Shown piece by piece: positions 43,931-51,744 of a DNA stretch of 64,000 bases. The position numbers and the translations under genes are program-made. Under the pieces are notes generated by a model, which was not told where the DNA came from, ran no database searches, and saw only the letters and a program-made list of their open reading frames with translations. This DNA is from Devosia sp. FKR38 (GTDB lineage Bacteria > Pseudomonadota > Alphaproteobacteria > Rhizobiales > Devosiaceae), in assembly GCF_005222805.1 (NCBI RefSeq), contig NZ_STGC01000005.1, positions 2,063,246 through 2,127,245 on the forward strand, read 5' to 3'. Numbering within the stretch: position 1 is the stretch's first letter; every line of letters starts with the position of its first letter.

Positions 43931-44225
43931 ATGGCCGGAGGTCGATGGAGCCAACACTCCGCACCGCGAGCGTGCAATTGCGCTGGCCGCAAAGATATCC
44001 TGGCCCAGAATTGGCGTGGGGCCCTCGCCCAAGGGTGGTGACCATGCGGCATAAACATCCGCATTATCCGGACCTGCATCATCGCCATGGGCATAGTCAC
44101 GGATAAGCAACGGCAATCAGCGGCAACAACGCATGCCTGTGGGAGTTTGCAGCCTGACCTCAACGGAGGAGCTCGGATCGACTGCTGCAACGCCATCACA
44201 TCGAGGCCGTCCGGGTTGAACGTCC

Positions 44226-44843
44226 CTATTTGGCGGATGTGATCATGAGGTCGGCGAAATATCCCACCGTGCCTGCCTCGATCCAAAGCCCGATACCTCC
44301 GCGTTGCGCTGGTCCAAGTTTCAAATCGGTCACTACGAAAACAGGCTGCTTGGATCCGTTGACGAAGAGCCGAACAGCCGAGCCAGCTATTTCCAGCCGC
44401 AGTTTGATCCAATCATCCATTGGAATATCGACGTAGGTCTCATACTTGCCAGGCTCTTCGGTTCGAAGCCGGGGGAATGTGTACTCTGGATAGGCGACAT
44501 ACTGCACGGATCGGTTTCGGCGCAACTGATCGTCAACGCGGCTATTTGTCGGACGAAGATAAATACTCTCGAAGCGCTGCTGCTCGTCGATGCGGAAGGC
44601 TATCCCTATGAAGCCTCTCGCATATGGAGGGGCATCGTCCGCCAGCACGCTGGCTACCGAAAGCTCGATAACACCGTCGGAGAAATCGACGTCACGCGAC
44701 CAGGCCATGAAGTCTCGGTCGATTAACGTCTCGCGGGACGGGTCTTGGTTTGCTGAAACGGGTAGTGTTAGCTCAATGGCATCACGACCTTTGTAGGTCG
44801 CCTGACGAAGCGCCACGGTGTTCAGAATGAAGTTGTCCAACAT
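44226..44843 (-). CDS. ConA-like lectin/glucanase-fold (LamG/DUF1080-like) protein
   Basis: A 205-aa beta-rich protein. FMAWSRDVDFSDGVIELSVAS, GFIGIAFRIDEQQRFESIYLRP, DIPMDDWIKLRLEIAGSAVRLFVNGSKQPVFVVTDLKLG and GGIGLWIEAGTVGYFADLMI follow the strand pattern of LamG/DUF1080 jelly rolls. No signal peptide, so not obviously secreted. Function unknown. It borders the island; bases 43931-44225 and 44844-45007 show no gene. Confidence 0.6.
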   Translation of the reverse strand: MLDNFILNTVALRQATYKGRDAIELTLPVSANQDPSRETLIDRDFMAWSRDVDFSDGVIELSVASVLADDAPPYARGFIGIAFRIDEQQRFESIYLRPTNSRVDDQLRRNRSVQYVAYPEYTFPRLRTEEPGKYETYVDIPMDDWIKLRLEIAGSAVRLFVNGSKQPVFVVTDLKLGPAQRGGIGLWIEAGTVGYFADLMITSAK

Positions 44844-45007
44844 GTCTGCGCCCTCCAGTGTTCCTGTTATGCGCTAGGCCATGTGCCTACGGTGCGCAAC
44901 AACAACGTCTGCACGGTTAGCGCTCTGGCGATAGGGTAAGCAACCAGCCCTACGTGTCGCCTCATGATAATTCACATACGGAAACTGGTCCGCGCTCCGC
45001 CCGCAGC

Positions 45008-46192
45008 CTAAACGCGGATTGCGGCTCCCTTCGGTGACACCTTGAGCCAGAGTATCGCTGCAGCCGCCGTGGCAAGCCATGGCAGAAGCCACATGTTCAG
45101 GGCCTGCCAGCCAATGGTGTTCTGCAGAACGCCGGCGCTGAGCGACGATGCCAGACCCACCAGGAAGATGGTGAGGTCATTGGCAGCCTGCGCCTTGCCT
45201 TTCTCGGCAGTCGTGTAGGTCCGGGTCAGCAGGTTGGTGCCGCCGATATAGAGGAAGTTCCAGCCGACACCCAGGAGGATCAGGGCCGCCGTGAAGGAAT
45301 AAAAGCCGGTGCCGGACAGGCTGAAGAGCACATGGCCGGTCAGCAGCAAGATACCGGCCAGCATGACCTGCAGAACGCCGAAACGGGCGATGAGGGAACC
45401 GGTGAAGAATGAGGGGAGAAACATGCCCAGCACATGCAGCTGGATCACGGTCGAGGTGGCCACCAAGTCGTGCTGGTGGTGCACCATGGCTAATGGTGTT
45501 GCCGTCATGGCAAGGATCATGATGCCATAGCCGGTGACGGCGCCGAAGAGCGCGACGAGATAGGTCGGCTGCAGCACGATTTCACGGAGGGACCGTACTG
45601 CGGCCCGCTCATCGGCGGTGTCTACGCTCTGCGGGACGTTCACGCCAAGCAGCACGCCAATGGCTAGAGCCGAAGCACCCGACAGGAACAGGAAGGACGC
45701 CGTGTACATGGGCTGCATGAGATCGCCGCCCCACCGCGCCAGGAGCGGCCCGACGAGTGCGGCCACCACCCCACCGGCAAGCACCAGGGAGATGGCACGC
45801 GGCCTGAAGCGGTCATCAGCGACTTCTCCGGCTGCGAACCGATAGAATTGGGCGAAGCCCTGGTAGCACCCCGCCAAGAAGGTGCCCACGCAGAGCAGGG
45901 TGATAGACGAGGTCATCATCCCGCCTGCAGCCACCAGGCCGCCCAAGGTACCCAAGCTGGCTCCAGTGACGAAGCCGATCTTGCGACCAACGCGTGTCAT
46001 CCACATCGAAGCGGGAACCGTCGATACCGCTGTACCTAGAAACATGGCCGCGATCGGTGCGGTCGCCCATTCCGGCGATGGGGCCAGTAGGGCTCCGGCC
46101 AGGCCGCCAATGGTCATCACCAAGACTGAAACGATCTGGAACAGCGCCTGCGCCGTCGCCAGCAGGAAGACTTGTCGGTGCATGGGCTGCAT
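45008..46192 (-). CDS. MFS transporter
   Basis: A 394-aa protein with about 12 hydrophobic segments. After the third segment comes WMTRVGRKIGFVTGASLG, a variant of the MFS loop 2-3 motif, and the central cytoplasmic loop carries QSVDTADERAAVRSLREIVLQPTYL. ATG 46192 with GAAGAAGT upstream was chosen. It is transcribed with the ArsR-rhodanese gene (26-bp gap). Probably an exporter linked to sulfur or metal stress; substrate unknown. Confidence 0.85.
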   Translation of the reverse strand: MQPMHRQVFLLATAQALFQIVSVLVMTIGGLAGALLAPSPEWATAPIAAMFLGTAVSTVPASMWMTRVGRKIGFVTGASLGTLGGLVAAGGMMTSSITLLCVGTFLAGCYQGFAQFYRFAAGEVADDRFRPRAISLVLAGGVVAALVGPLLARWGGDLMQPMYTASFLFLSGASALAIGVLLGVNVPQSVDTADERAAVRSLREIVLQPTYLVALFGAVTGYGIMILAMTATPLAMVHHQHDLVATSTVIQLHVLGMFLPSFFTGSLIARFGVLQVMLAGILLLTGHVLFSLSGTGFYSFTAALILLGVGWNFLYIGGTNLLTRTYTTAEKGKAQAANDLTIFLVGLASSLSAGVLQNTIGWQALNMWLLPWLATAAAAILWLKVSPKGAAIRV

Positions 46193-46218
46193 GGTTACTT
46201 CTTCTCTGTTCGGAGTGG

Positions 46219-46878
46219 TTATGACGCTACGGCATTGCCGGCTGCCGCCCATTCAGGCATTCCGTCTTCAAGGCGCCGGGCCCTGAAGCCTTGTAGGCGA
46301 AGGCGCGACACCGCTTCAAAGGACATGACGCAATAGGCTCCACGGCAATAGGCGACAATGTCCCTTGAGGGGTCGAGTGTGGACAGGCGGGCGTCGAGCT
46401 CGGCAAGCGGTACGTTCACCGCGCCGGGCACATGGCCGAGAGCGAATTCGTCGGCGGGGCGGACGTCGAGCACGGTGACCATTCCGTCGCGCAGGCGGCC
46501 AGACAGCTCCTCGCGGGTGATCGGCTCAAGGCTATCACGCTGCTCGAAGTAGCCTCGGACGATTTTGTTCACTTCGGCCAGGTTATTCTCTGCCACCCGC
46601 TGGATTGCCTGAATGGCCATGAGGACACTGGCGTCGGCCAGCCTATAGACGACGTACTTGCCCTGGCGCTCCGCTGCGACCAGCCCGGCGCGGCGCATGG
46701 TCTGCAAATGCTGCGAGACATTGGCGATGGGCGAGCCGAGCTTTTCTGCCAGCAGATCGACGCTGCGCGGCCCCTGGCCCAGTTGCTCGATCAGCTCAAG
46801 CCGTTGCGGGTGGCCCAGCGTCTTGGCGACCAGGGCGAACTGCTCGAACAGGGCCAGCTTGGGTGAAGGACTTGACAT
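46219..46878 (-). CDS. ArsR-family repressor fused to a rhodanese domain
   Basis: A 219-aa fusion. Residues 1-100 are an ArsR winged helix (LVAKTLGHPQRLELIEQLGQGPRSVDLLAEKLGSPIANVSQHLQTMRRAGLV). Residues 115-215 are a rhodanese domain (VTVLDVRPADEFALGHVPGAVNVPL; active loop YCRGAYC with two Cys). The DNA-binding half has no Cys at all, unlike SqrR/BigR, so persulfide sensing would have to occur in the rhodanese loop. It diverges from a persulfide-dioxygenase-like gene with an operator-like repeat in between. Confidence 0.9.
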   Translation of the reverse strand: MSSPSPKLALFEQFALVAKTLGHPQRLELIEQLGQGPRSVDLLAEKLGSPIANVSQHLQTMRRAGLVAAERQGKYVVYRLADASVLMAIQAIQRVAENNLAEVNKIVRGYFEQRDSLEPITREELSGRLRDGMVTVLDVRPADEFALGHVPGAVNVPLAELDARLSTLDPSRDIVAYCRGAYCVMSFEAVSRLRLQGFRARRLEDGMPEWAAAGNAVAS

Positions 46879-46895
46879 CGGAACATCGCTCGATC

Positions 46896-46915
46896 ATTCA
46901 ATGGAATTATTGAAT
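46896..46915. promoter_or_regulatory. Inverted repeat between ArsR-rhodanese and MBL genes, probable operator
   Basis: ATTCAAT (46896-46902) and ATTGAAT (46909-46915) are perfect inverted 7-bp arms 6 bp apart in an AT-rich promoter. The ATTC...GAAT ends resemble sites described for persulfide-responsive ArsR regulators. Confidence 0.65.
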
Positions 46916-46964
46916 ATAACAAATTGGGCCGGCTCGCAAGGGTTGGTCTTATCGGAGTTCCATC

Positions 46965-47702
46965 ATGATCCTGCGTCAGTTCCTGCATTTCGACCCCGTA
47001 GGTGCGTCCTACCTCCTGGGCTGTGGCGGCAAGGCATCTGCGGCTGTAGTCGATCCCATTGGGCCTGTTGAACCCTATCTCGAAGCTGCTGCCGCCACCG
47101 GGATGAAGATACTCTATGTGATCGACACGCATATCCATGCGGACCATATCTCGTCGGGGCGTGCCCTGGCAGCAGCGAGCGGCGCCAAGTACACCCTGTT
47201 TGCGGGCGCCAAGGCGAATTTCGAGTTTCATGACGTGAGTGACGGCAGCATTCTTGAGCTGGGCAATGTCCTGCTCTCCGTTATGCATACGCCAGGCCAT
47301 ACACCTGAACACATCTCGCTCCTGGTCACCGATCGGAGCCGGGCCGAGGAGCCGTGGTTCGTGCTGACCGGCCATACGTTGATGGTGGGCGACATGGGGC
47401 GAACCGAACTTGCCAGCAGCGCCGAGGATGGTGCCAGGGCGCTGTTTGCCAGCGTTGAACGTCTCAAGGCACTGCCTGACCATATCGAAGTGCTGCCTGG
47501 CGCCTTTTCCGGCTCTGTGTGTGGCCGCAGCCTCAGCGGCAAGCCCTCCTCGACAATCGGGTTCGAGAAGCGCTTCAACAAGGCATTCCGCATTGCCGAC
47601 GTGGACGAGTTCGTGGCGAAAATGGTCGCTGACATCCCGCCACCACCGCCGGAAGCAGCTGGCAATCGTGCCCGCAATGCCGGGCTGGAAATCGTCGCAT
47701 GA
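46965..47702 (+). CDS. Persulfide dioxygenase-like metallo-beta-lactamase protein
   Basis: A 245-aa MBL-fold protein of the ETHE1/Blh group: DTHIHADHISSGR (iron ligands His and Asp), MHTPGHTPEHISLLV, HTLMVGDMGRTEL and LPGAFSGSVCGRSLSGKPSSTIGFEKRFNKAF. The family oxidises glutathione persulfide to sulfite. Divergent from the ArsR-rhodanese regulator and coupled (ATGA) to a second MFS transporter, it forms a sulfide/persulfide detoxification unit. GFEKRFNKAF near the C-terminus is typical of this branch. Confidence 0.82.
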   Translation: MILRQFLHFDPVGASYLLGCGGKASAAVVDPIGPVEPYLEAAAATGMKILYVIDTHIHADHISSGRALAAASGAKYTLFAGAKANFEFHDVSDGSILELGNVLLSVMHTPGHTPEHISLLVTDRSRAEEPWFVLTGHTLMVGDMGRTELASSAEDGARALFASVERLKALPDHIEVLPGAFSGSVCGRSLSGKPSSTIGFEKRFNKAFRIADVDEFVAKMVADIPPPPPEAAGNRARNAGLEIVA

Positions 47703-49024
47703 GCGATGGTGCCGCGTTTTCAGGTGACAATGTGGGCACGCTCACGCGGGGCATTCGGGAGAACCTGACGCAGTTCGTCCATCAGCTGCTCCAGGTCATG
47801 CTGGTGGGCTTTGCCCTGGGCATGATGCGGACCGTCGTACCGGCCCTGGCCGAAGCCGAGTTCGGCGTGGCCCGTGGCTCCTTCATCCTCCTGACGGCCT
47901 TTATTGTCGCTTTCGGCATGGTCAAGGGTGTGCTGAATTTCGTTGCCGGTCGGCTGTCCGAGCGAATTGGACGGAAACGCGTGATGCTGCTCGGCTGGAT
48001 CGCGGCCCTGCCTGTCCCGTTCATGATCTATTTCGCCCCCGACTGGAACTGGATCGTCGCGGAAACCGTGCTGCTGGGGATCAATCAGGGCCTAGCCTGG
48101 TCGATGACCCAGACCTCCAAGCTAGACATCACCCGGGCTGACCAGCGAGGGCTGACCATCGGCCTCAATGAATTTGCCGGTTATGTCGGCGTGGCGGTGG
48201 CGGGCATTGTCACAGGCTACGTTGCAACGGGACTTGGCGCCAGGCTGGGGCTGCTGATCTTTGGGCTCGCCGTCGTGATCACTGCGCTGGTGCTGACCCT
48301 GGTCTGGGTTCGCGATACACTGCCATGGGCCAAGGCAGAGGCGGCCACCCATGCCACTGCCAAAACCAGCGCCTATCGTCCGCGCTATCCCCGCAACATC
48401 TCCGACAGCCCCACGACCTGGGAGGTGTTCACGCTGATGTCCTGGCGCGACCGGCGCATGGCCGCGATCAGCCAAGCGGGGCTGGTCGAGAAGTTTGTCG
48501 ATGCGTTGGTCTGGGTCATCTTTCCCGTGTTCCTGTTCCAGAAGGGCATGGACCTCGCCTCCATCGGCTGGATTGTTGGCGCATATGGCTTCACTTGGGG
48601 CGGTTCACAGCTCTTCACCGGGCGACTTTCCGATCACGTCGGCCGGCATTGGCCCAATGTGCTTGGCATGTGGATTTCGGGTTTCGGCGTCGCCATGGTG
48701 GTGATGGGCACTGGCGTTTGGTGGTGGGCCGCGTCGGCCGCCATTTCCGGTTTCGGCATGGCGCTGCTCTATCCCAATCTGTCGGCAGCCGTGGCCGACA
48801 TCGCCCCGCCCAGCTGGCGCGGCTCAGCCATTGGTATCTATCGGTTCTGGCGTGACCTTGGATATGGCATTGGTGCGCTCGGGCTTGGCCTGGTTGCCCA
48901 TTTCAGCGGCGCTCTCGAGGCTACCTTCTGGTTCGTGGCGCTTTCGATGATGGTGTCAGGCTTGGTTTTGTGGGTATTTGGCGAAGAGACCCATCCACGG
49001 CTGAACCCGGAAGATCAGGCTTAA
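47699..49024 (+). CDS. MFS transporter coupled to the persulfide-dioxygenase-like gene
   Basis: A 441-aa, 12-segment MFS protein. Loop 2-3 motif GRLSERIGRKRVMLLGW is present, and its repeat in the second half is GRLSDHVGRHWPNVLGM. A long central loop (about residues 208-250) separates the halves. Start overlaps the previous stop. It may export sulfite or another oxidised sulfur product, inferred from coupling only. Bases 49025-49258 hold one degenerate repeat and no gene. Confidence 0.87.
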   Translation: MSDGAAFSGDNVGTLTRGIRENLTQFVHQLLQVMLVGFALGMMRTVVPALAEAEFGVARGSFILLTAFIVAFGMVKGVLNFVAGRLSERIGRKRVMLLGWIAALPVPFMIYFAPDWNWIVAETVLLGINQGLAWSMTQTSKLDITRADQRGLTIGLNEFAGYVGVAVAGIVTGYVATGLGARLGLLIFGLAVVITALVLTLVWVRDTLPWAKAEAATHATAKTSAYRPRYPRNISDSPTTWEVFTLMSWRDRRMAAISQAGLVEKFVDALVWVIFPVFLFQKGMDLASIGWIVGAYGFTWGGSQLFTGRLSDHVGRHWPNVLGMWISGFGVAMVVMGTGVWWWAASAAISGFGMALLYPNLSAAVADIAPPSWRGSAIGIYRFWRDLGYGIGALGLGLVAHFSGALEATFWFVALSMMVSGLVLWVFGEETHPRLNPEDQA

Positions 49025-49099
49025 CACGGGTGCTCATACCGTGGCCCGTGGGGACCTCACCGGATGGCGCTTTCAGGCATTGAGAATGCCACGCACTAG

Positions 49100-49189
49100 G
49101 ACCGTAATGGGATCGGCATCCGACAGTCGGCAACGCGCCCCATTCCGGCCGCTCGGGTAGCTTTGGCGATTTCCCGAAAGCTGCCGTCC
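49100..49189. repeat. 90-bp degenerate repeat, copy 1
   Basis: This stretch matches 50054-50143 at about 64 of 90 positions without gaps, counted by eye. Best conserved are the ends (GACCG-AATGGG-TCGGCA and AAAGCTGCCGTCC) and CGCCCCAT in the middle. It is non-coding and flanks the kinase gene. Confidence 0.6.
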
Positions 49190-49258
49190 CTCAAAGGTGC
49201 GGCAGACGGCTCAAATGGGGTGGGTTGCGGAATGACAGGTATCAAGCAGGCGTGTCAG

Positions 49259-49948
49259 CTAAACGCCAGAAGGTGACATTCCCTGTAGTCTGTTCTTGAC
49301 GATCAGCGGCCGCTCAAAGTCGTCGTTGTCTACAACGATGTCGGCCAGTTGCTCGGGCTGCACCTCTTGGAGATAGATTCGCTGTCCTGGGATGTACTTC
49401 GTTCGGTACCTTTGCACGACTGCATCTGCCGAACCGAAAATGTGACAGTCTCTGATCTGCACCCTCTGGAGGGTCGTCTCAAAATCGGCACGCACATAGA
49501 CCTTGAGGTCGAGCAACGGCAAGACAGGGCAGTCGAACAGGAACACCCCCTCGACGACCACCATCGTATCCGCTGATATCACGGCGCGGCGATCGACCGG
49601 CGCATCGGCGTCTATACTCCACACAGCCGTGGCAATGCTGACGGGGAACTCCCTCGCCTGGGCTATTGGAGAAAGCGCTTTATCGGCCAAGGCAGCGAGG
49701 TTTATCGCGTCGTAGCGAAAGCCTTCCGGCGATAGTGCGCCCCGTCGCGCTCGGATGCTCCTTGGATAGTGAAAGTCATCCACGCTGATGAGGCAAACCG
49801 GGAACTCTCTAGCTGCCAGGTCGGCTGCGAGAGCCCGGGCCAGGGTTGTTTTGCCACTTCCATCTACACCGTTGATGCCCAGCACCATAGGTCGGCCCGG
49901 AAGCCTTGTGGTGAGCATCGCGCTGGCCAGATGACTGACAACGTTCAT
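49259..49948 (-). CDS. P-loop kinase of the uridine kinase/phosphoribulokinase type
   Basis: A 229-aa protein. Walker A is GINGVDGSGKTTLARALAADL, DDFHYP is the Walker-B/substrate Asp region, and YDAINLAALADKALSPI with VVVEGVFLF matches uridine-kinase-like enzymes. RDCHIFGSADAVVQRYRTKYIPGQRIYL resembles the C-terminal lid. ATG 49948 was preferred to an upstream GTG/ATG extension. It stands alone. Substrate could be a nucleoside or a sugar alcohol. Confidence 0.8.
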   Translation of the reverse strand: MNVVSHLASAMLTTRLPGRPMVLGINGVDGSGKTTLARALAADLAAREFPVCLISVDDFHYPRSIRARRGALSPEGFRYDAINLAALADKALSPIAQAREFPVSIATAVWSIDADAPVDRRAVISADTMVVVEGVFLFDCPVLPLLDLKVYVRADFETTLQRVQIRDCHIFGSADAVVQRYRTKYIPGQRIYLQEVQPEQLADIVVDNDDFERPLIVKNRLQGMSPSGV

Positions 49949-50053
49949 GGTCTTCAATATGAAGCCGCTCCTTGCGCATATCAATGACAAAGGTGCCAAG
50001 TCAGGAAAGGCCGCTTTGGGCGGAAGCGGCCGCTACCGGTGTGAAGCGCCAAC

Positions 50054-50143
50054 GACCGCAATGGGGTCGGCAGCCGACGGGCTGGGACTCGCCCCATATC
50101 GGCCGTGTACTAGCCTAAGACAAATTCCCAAAAGCTGCCGTCC
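50054..50143. repeat. 90-bp degenerate repeat, copy 2
   Basis: Second copy of the repeat at 49100-49189, same orientation and same length. The rest of 49949-50379 shows no supported gene. Confidence 0.6.
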
Positions 50144-50379
50144 AGCGTGGCCACTTACGCGTCGACCTGAGCGCGCCAAGCAAGGTCGAGCCCGAGCTTG
50201 GATTTCGCGTGCGCAACAGACTCTGGCGGCGCTGACCCGTGTAAGCAGGCGGACTCTTTCCGAGCCCGCCTGTCTTGCAATTGCCGTCGCAGCCAGTCGG
50301 CAATCGCGCGACCGATTGCCTCGGGAGGCTGCTGGAAGTTCTGTTCCTGCCTGAAGAAGCTGGCTCTATAGTGCCTAGG

Positions 50380-50673
50380 TTAGGTTGGGGGCTGCTCATA
50401 GGCCAGCAACTGCATGTCGCAACCCTGGTCACGCACGGGCACCAAGGCCTGGTAGTCAACGGACGCAAGCCAAGTCTCCACTGACTGCATGTCGGGGAAC
50501 TCGATCACAGCTGTGCCATGGGAGTCGGCCGAGCCCACCAGCGCTCTAGCAAACGTGCCTCTCAAAGCAATCCGACCGCCGTGGGACATGATGGTGGATG
50601 CTGCTGCTTGGGCATACTGCTGATACTTCACGGGGTCCTTCACCACCGTTCGTGAGACTAGAAATACGGTCAT
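50380..50673 (-). CDS. DUF1330 small protein
   Basis: A 97-aa DUF1330 protein (dimeric alpha-beta barrel): VFLVSRTVVKDPVKYQQYAQAAASTIMSHGGRIALRG, AVIEFPDMQSVETWLASVDYQALVPVRDQ. The ATG at 50673 follows AGAGAGCCTCAT; a 24-residue extension was rejected. It diverges from a TetR gene with two tandem operators between. Function unknown; related folds include monooxygenases. Confidence 0.85.
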   Translation of the reverse strand: MTVFLVSRTVVKDPVKYQQYAQAAASTIMSHGGRIALRGTFARALVGSADSHGTAVIEFPDMQSVETWLASVDYQALVPVRDQGCDMQLLAYEQPPT

Positions 50674-50700
50674 ATGAGGCTCTCTCTGTTGACGTCGCCC

Positions 50701-50758
50701 GTTTTGGACACCATTGTATAAAACGAGACTGGGCGTTTTGTCCATCTCTGTACAAAAA
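50701..50758. promoter_or_regulatory. Two tandem palindromic operators between DUF1330 and TetR genes
   Basis: Site 1: GTTTTGGACA (50701-50710), 4 bp, TGTATAAAAC (50715-50724). Site 2: GTTTTGTCCA (50735-50744), 4 bp, TGTACAAAAA (50749-50758). Both have the same 24-bp design, with centres 34 bp apart. They occupy almost the whole divergent promoter, as expected for an autoregulating TetR. Confidence 0.72.
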
Positions 50759-50769
50759 GATTGGAAGAG

Positions 50770-51384
50770 ATGGTGGCGCGACCTTCCGGCTTCGACCGTG
50801 CAACGGCCGTCCAGACTGCGATGCAGGAGATTTGGCGAAACGGCTATGAGAAGAACTCGGTGCTTGCCGTGTCCGAAAAGCTAAGCATCACCCGTTCCAG
50901 TTTCTACAATGCATTCGGATCGCGGGAGGCGTTGTTCCGAGAGGTGCTGGACGCGTACTTCTCTCAATCGCCAGACCGTCCCCTTCATGACGAAGTCGCG
51001 AGCGGCCAGGTGCTGCAATTGTTGACCGAGACATGCCGCGCCGTATGTGCGGTAAGGGCGGATGATCCTGAGGGACGGGGATGCCTGGCGGTGAACTGTG
51101 TCAGCGAACTGGCCGGAACTCATGCCGAACTGGGCCCCCTACTTCAGGAAGCCATCCTTCGGAGCGCCCATCGGCTAGAGGTACTGCTCACTCTTGCAGT
51201 GGAGGGTGGAGAGTTGCCCGAGACCTTCGATGTCCATGGAACAGCGCTGGCGCTGCAGAACCTGCTGATCGGAATTAACGTCTTTTCCAAGGTGGTCCGA
51301 CGCTATGACGAGCTTTGGCTCACAGCGAGCACAACACTCCGCGGACTTGGAATTTTCCAGGAGGACCGCAATGCCTCGGCTTGA
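50770..51384 (+). CDS. TetR-family transcriptional regulator
   Basis: A 204-aa TetR protein. The helix-turn-helix is at about 10-55: ATAVQTAMQEIWRNGYEKNSVLAVSEKLSITRSSFYNAFGSREALFREVL. The C-terminal domain contains CRAVCAVRADDPEGRGCLAVNCVSEL, resembling TetR_C regulators of reactive-electrophile response with several Cys. ATG 50770 is used; a TTG at 50761 is possible. It likely represses itself and the DUF1330 gene. Confidence 0.87.
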   Translation: MVARPSGFDRATAVQTAMQEIWRNGYEKNSVLAVSEKLSITRSSFYNAFGSREALFREVLDAYFSQSPDRPLHDEVASGQVLQLLTETCRAVCAVRADDPEGRGCLAVNCVSELAGTHAELGPLLQEAILRSAHRLEVLLTLAVEGGELPETFDVHGTALALQNLLIGINVFSKVVRRYDELWLTASTTLRGLGIFQEDRNASA

Positions 51385-51620
51385 GAAGGTCATCTGCTTG
51401 CTGCCGAAGAGGATGTCGGTGTCCTAGCGACGACGAACAATGCCCGTCCTTCGTGCCTGCCACCAAGTGGTAGCGACCTGAAAACCAATCCTGCCGAGGC
51501 CGCATGAGCCCGTCCGTGCTAAAGTGATTGACCGGAGGGCCGAGCCAAACCGGGCCCAGGGTGCACGAGTGTGGTGAGTTGCTCTGATCGGGTCCGACAG
51601 TCGTCCGATGTCTTTGTGGG

Positions 51621-51740
51621 GTGCTGGATCCAGCGCTCAATCAGCCCGATATGTGCCACCCCAACGCCGAGGGTGTCGCGGCGATCGTATCCTTAGTCAT
51701 GCCGGTGGTGGAGGAGCTGGTTCAACGGCTTGATTCCGGA
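51621..51740 (+). pseudogene. C-terminal remnant of a TesA-like SGNH esterase
   Basis: The frame reads DPALNQPDMCHPNAEGVAAIVSLVMPVVEELV, the C-terminal catalytic Asp-His block (D..HPN..G) of arylesterase/lysophospholipase TesA. The N-terminal GDSL part is absent upstream, so only a fragment of about 35 codons survives. The rest of 51385-51744 shows no other gene. Confidence 0.55.
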
Positions 51741-51744
51741 TGCT

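Noticed and set aside
47699..49024. Classification of the MFS protein as a sulfite exporter
   Set aside because: Only operon context supports it; kept as a generic MFS transporter.
49947..50354. 135-codon frame overlapping the kinase start region
   Set aside because: Runs through the degenerate repeat, lacks family resemblance and overlaps the kinase 5' end.
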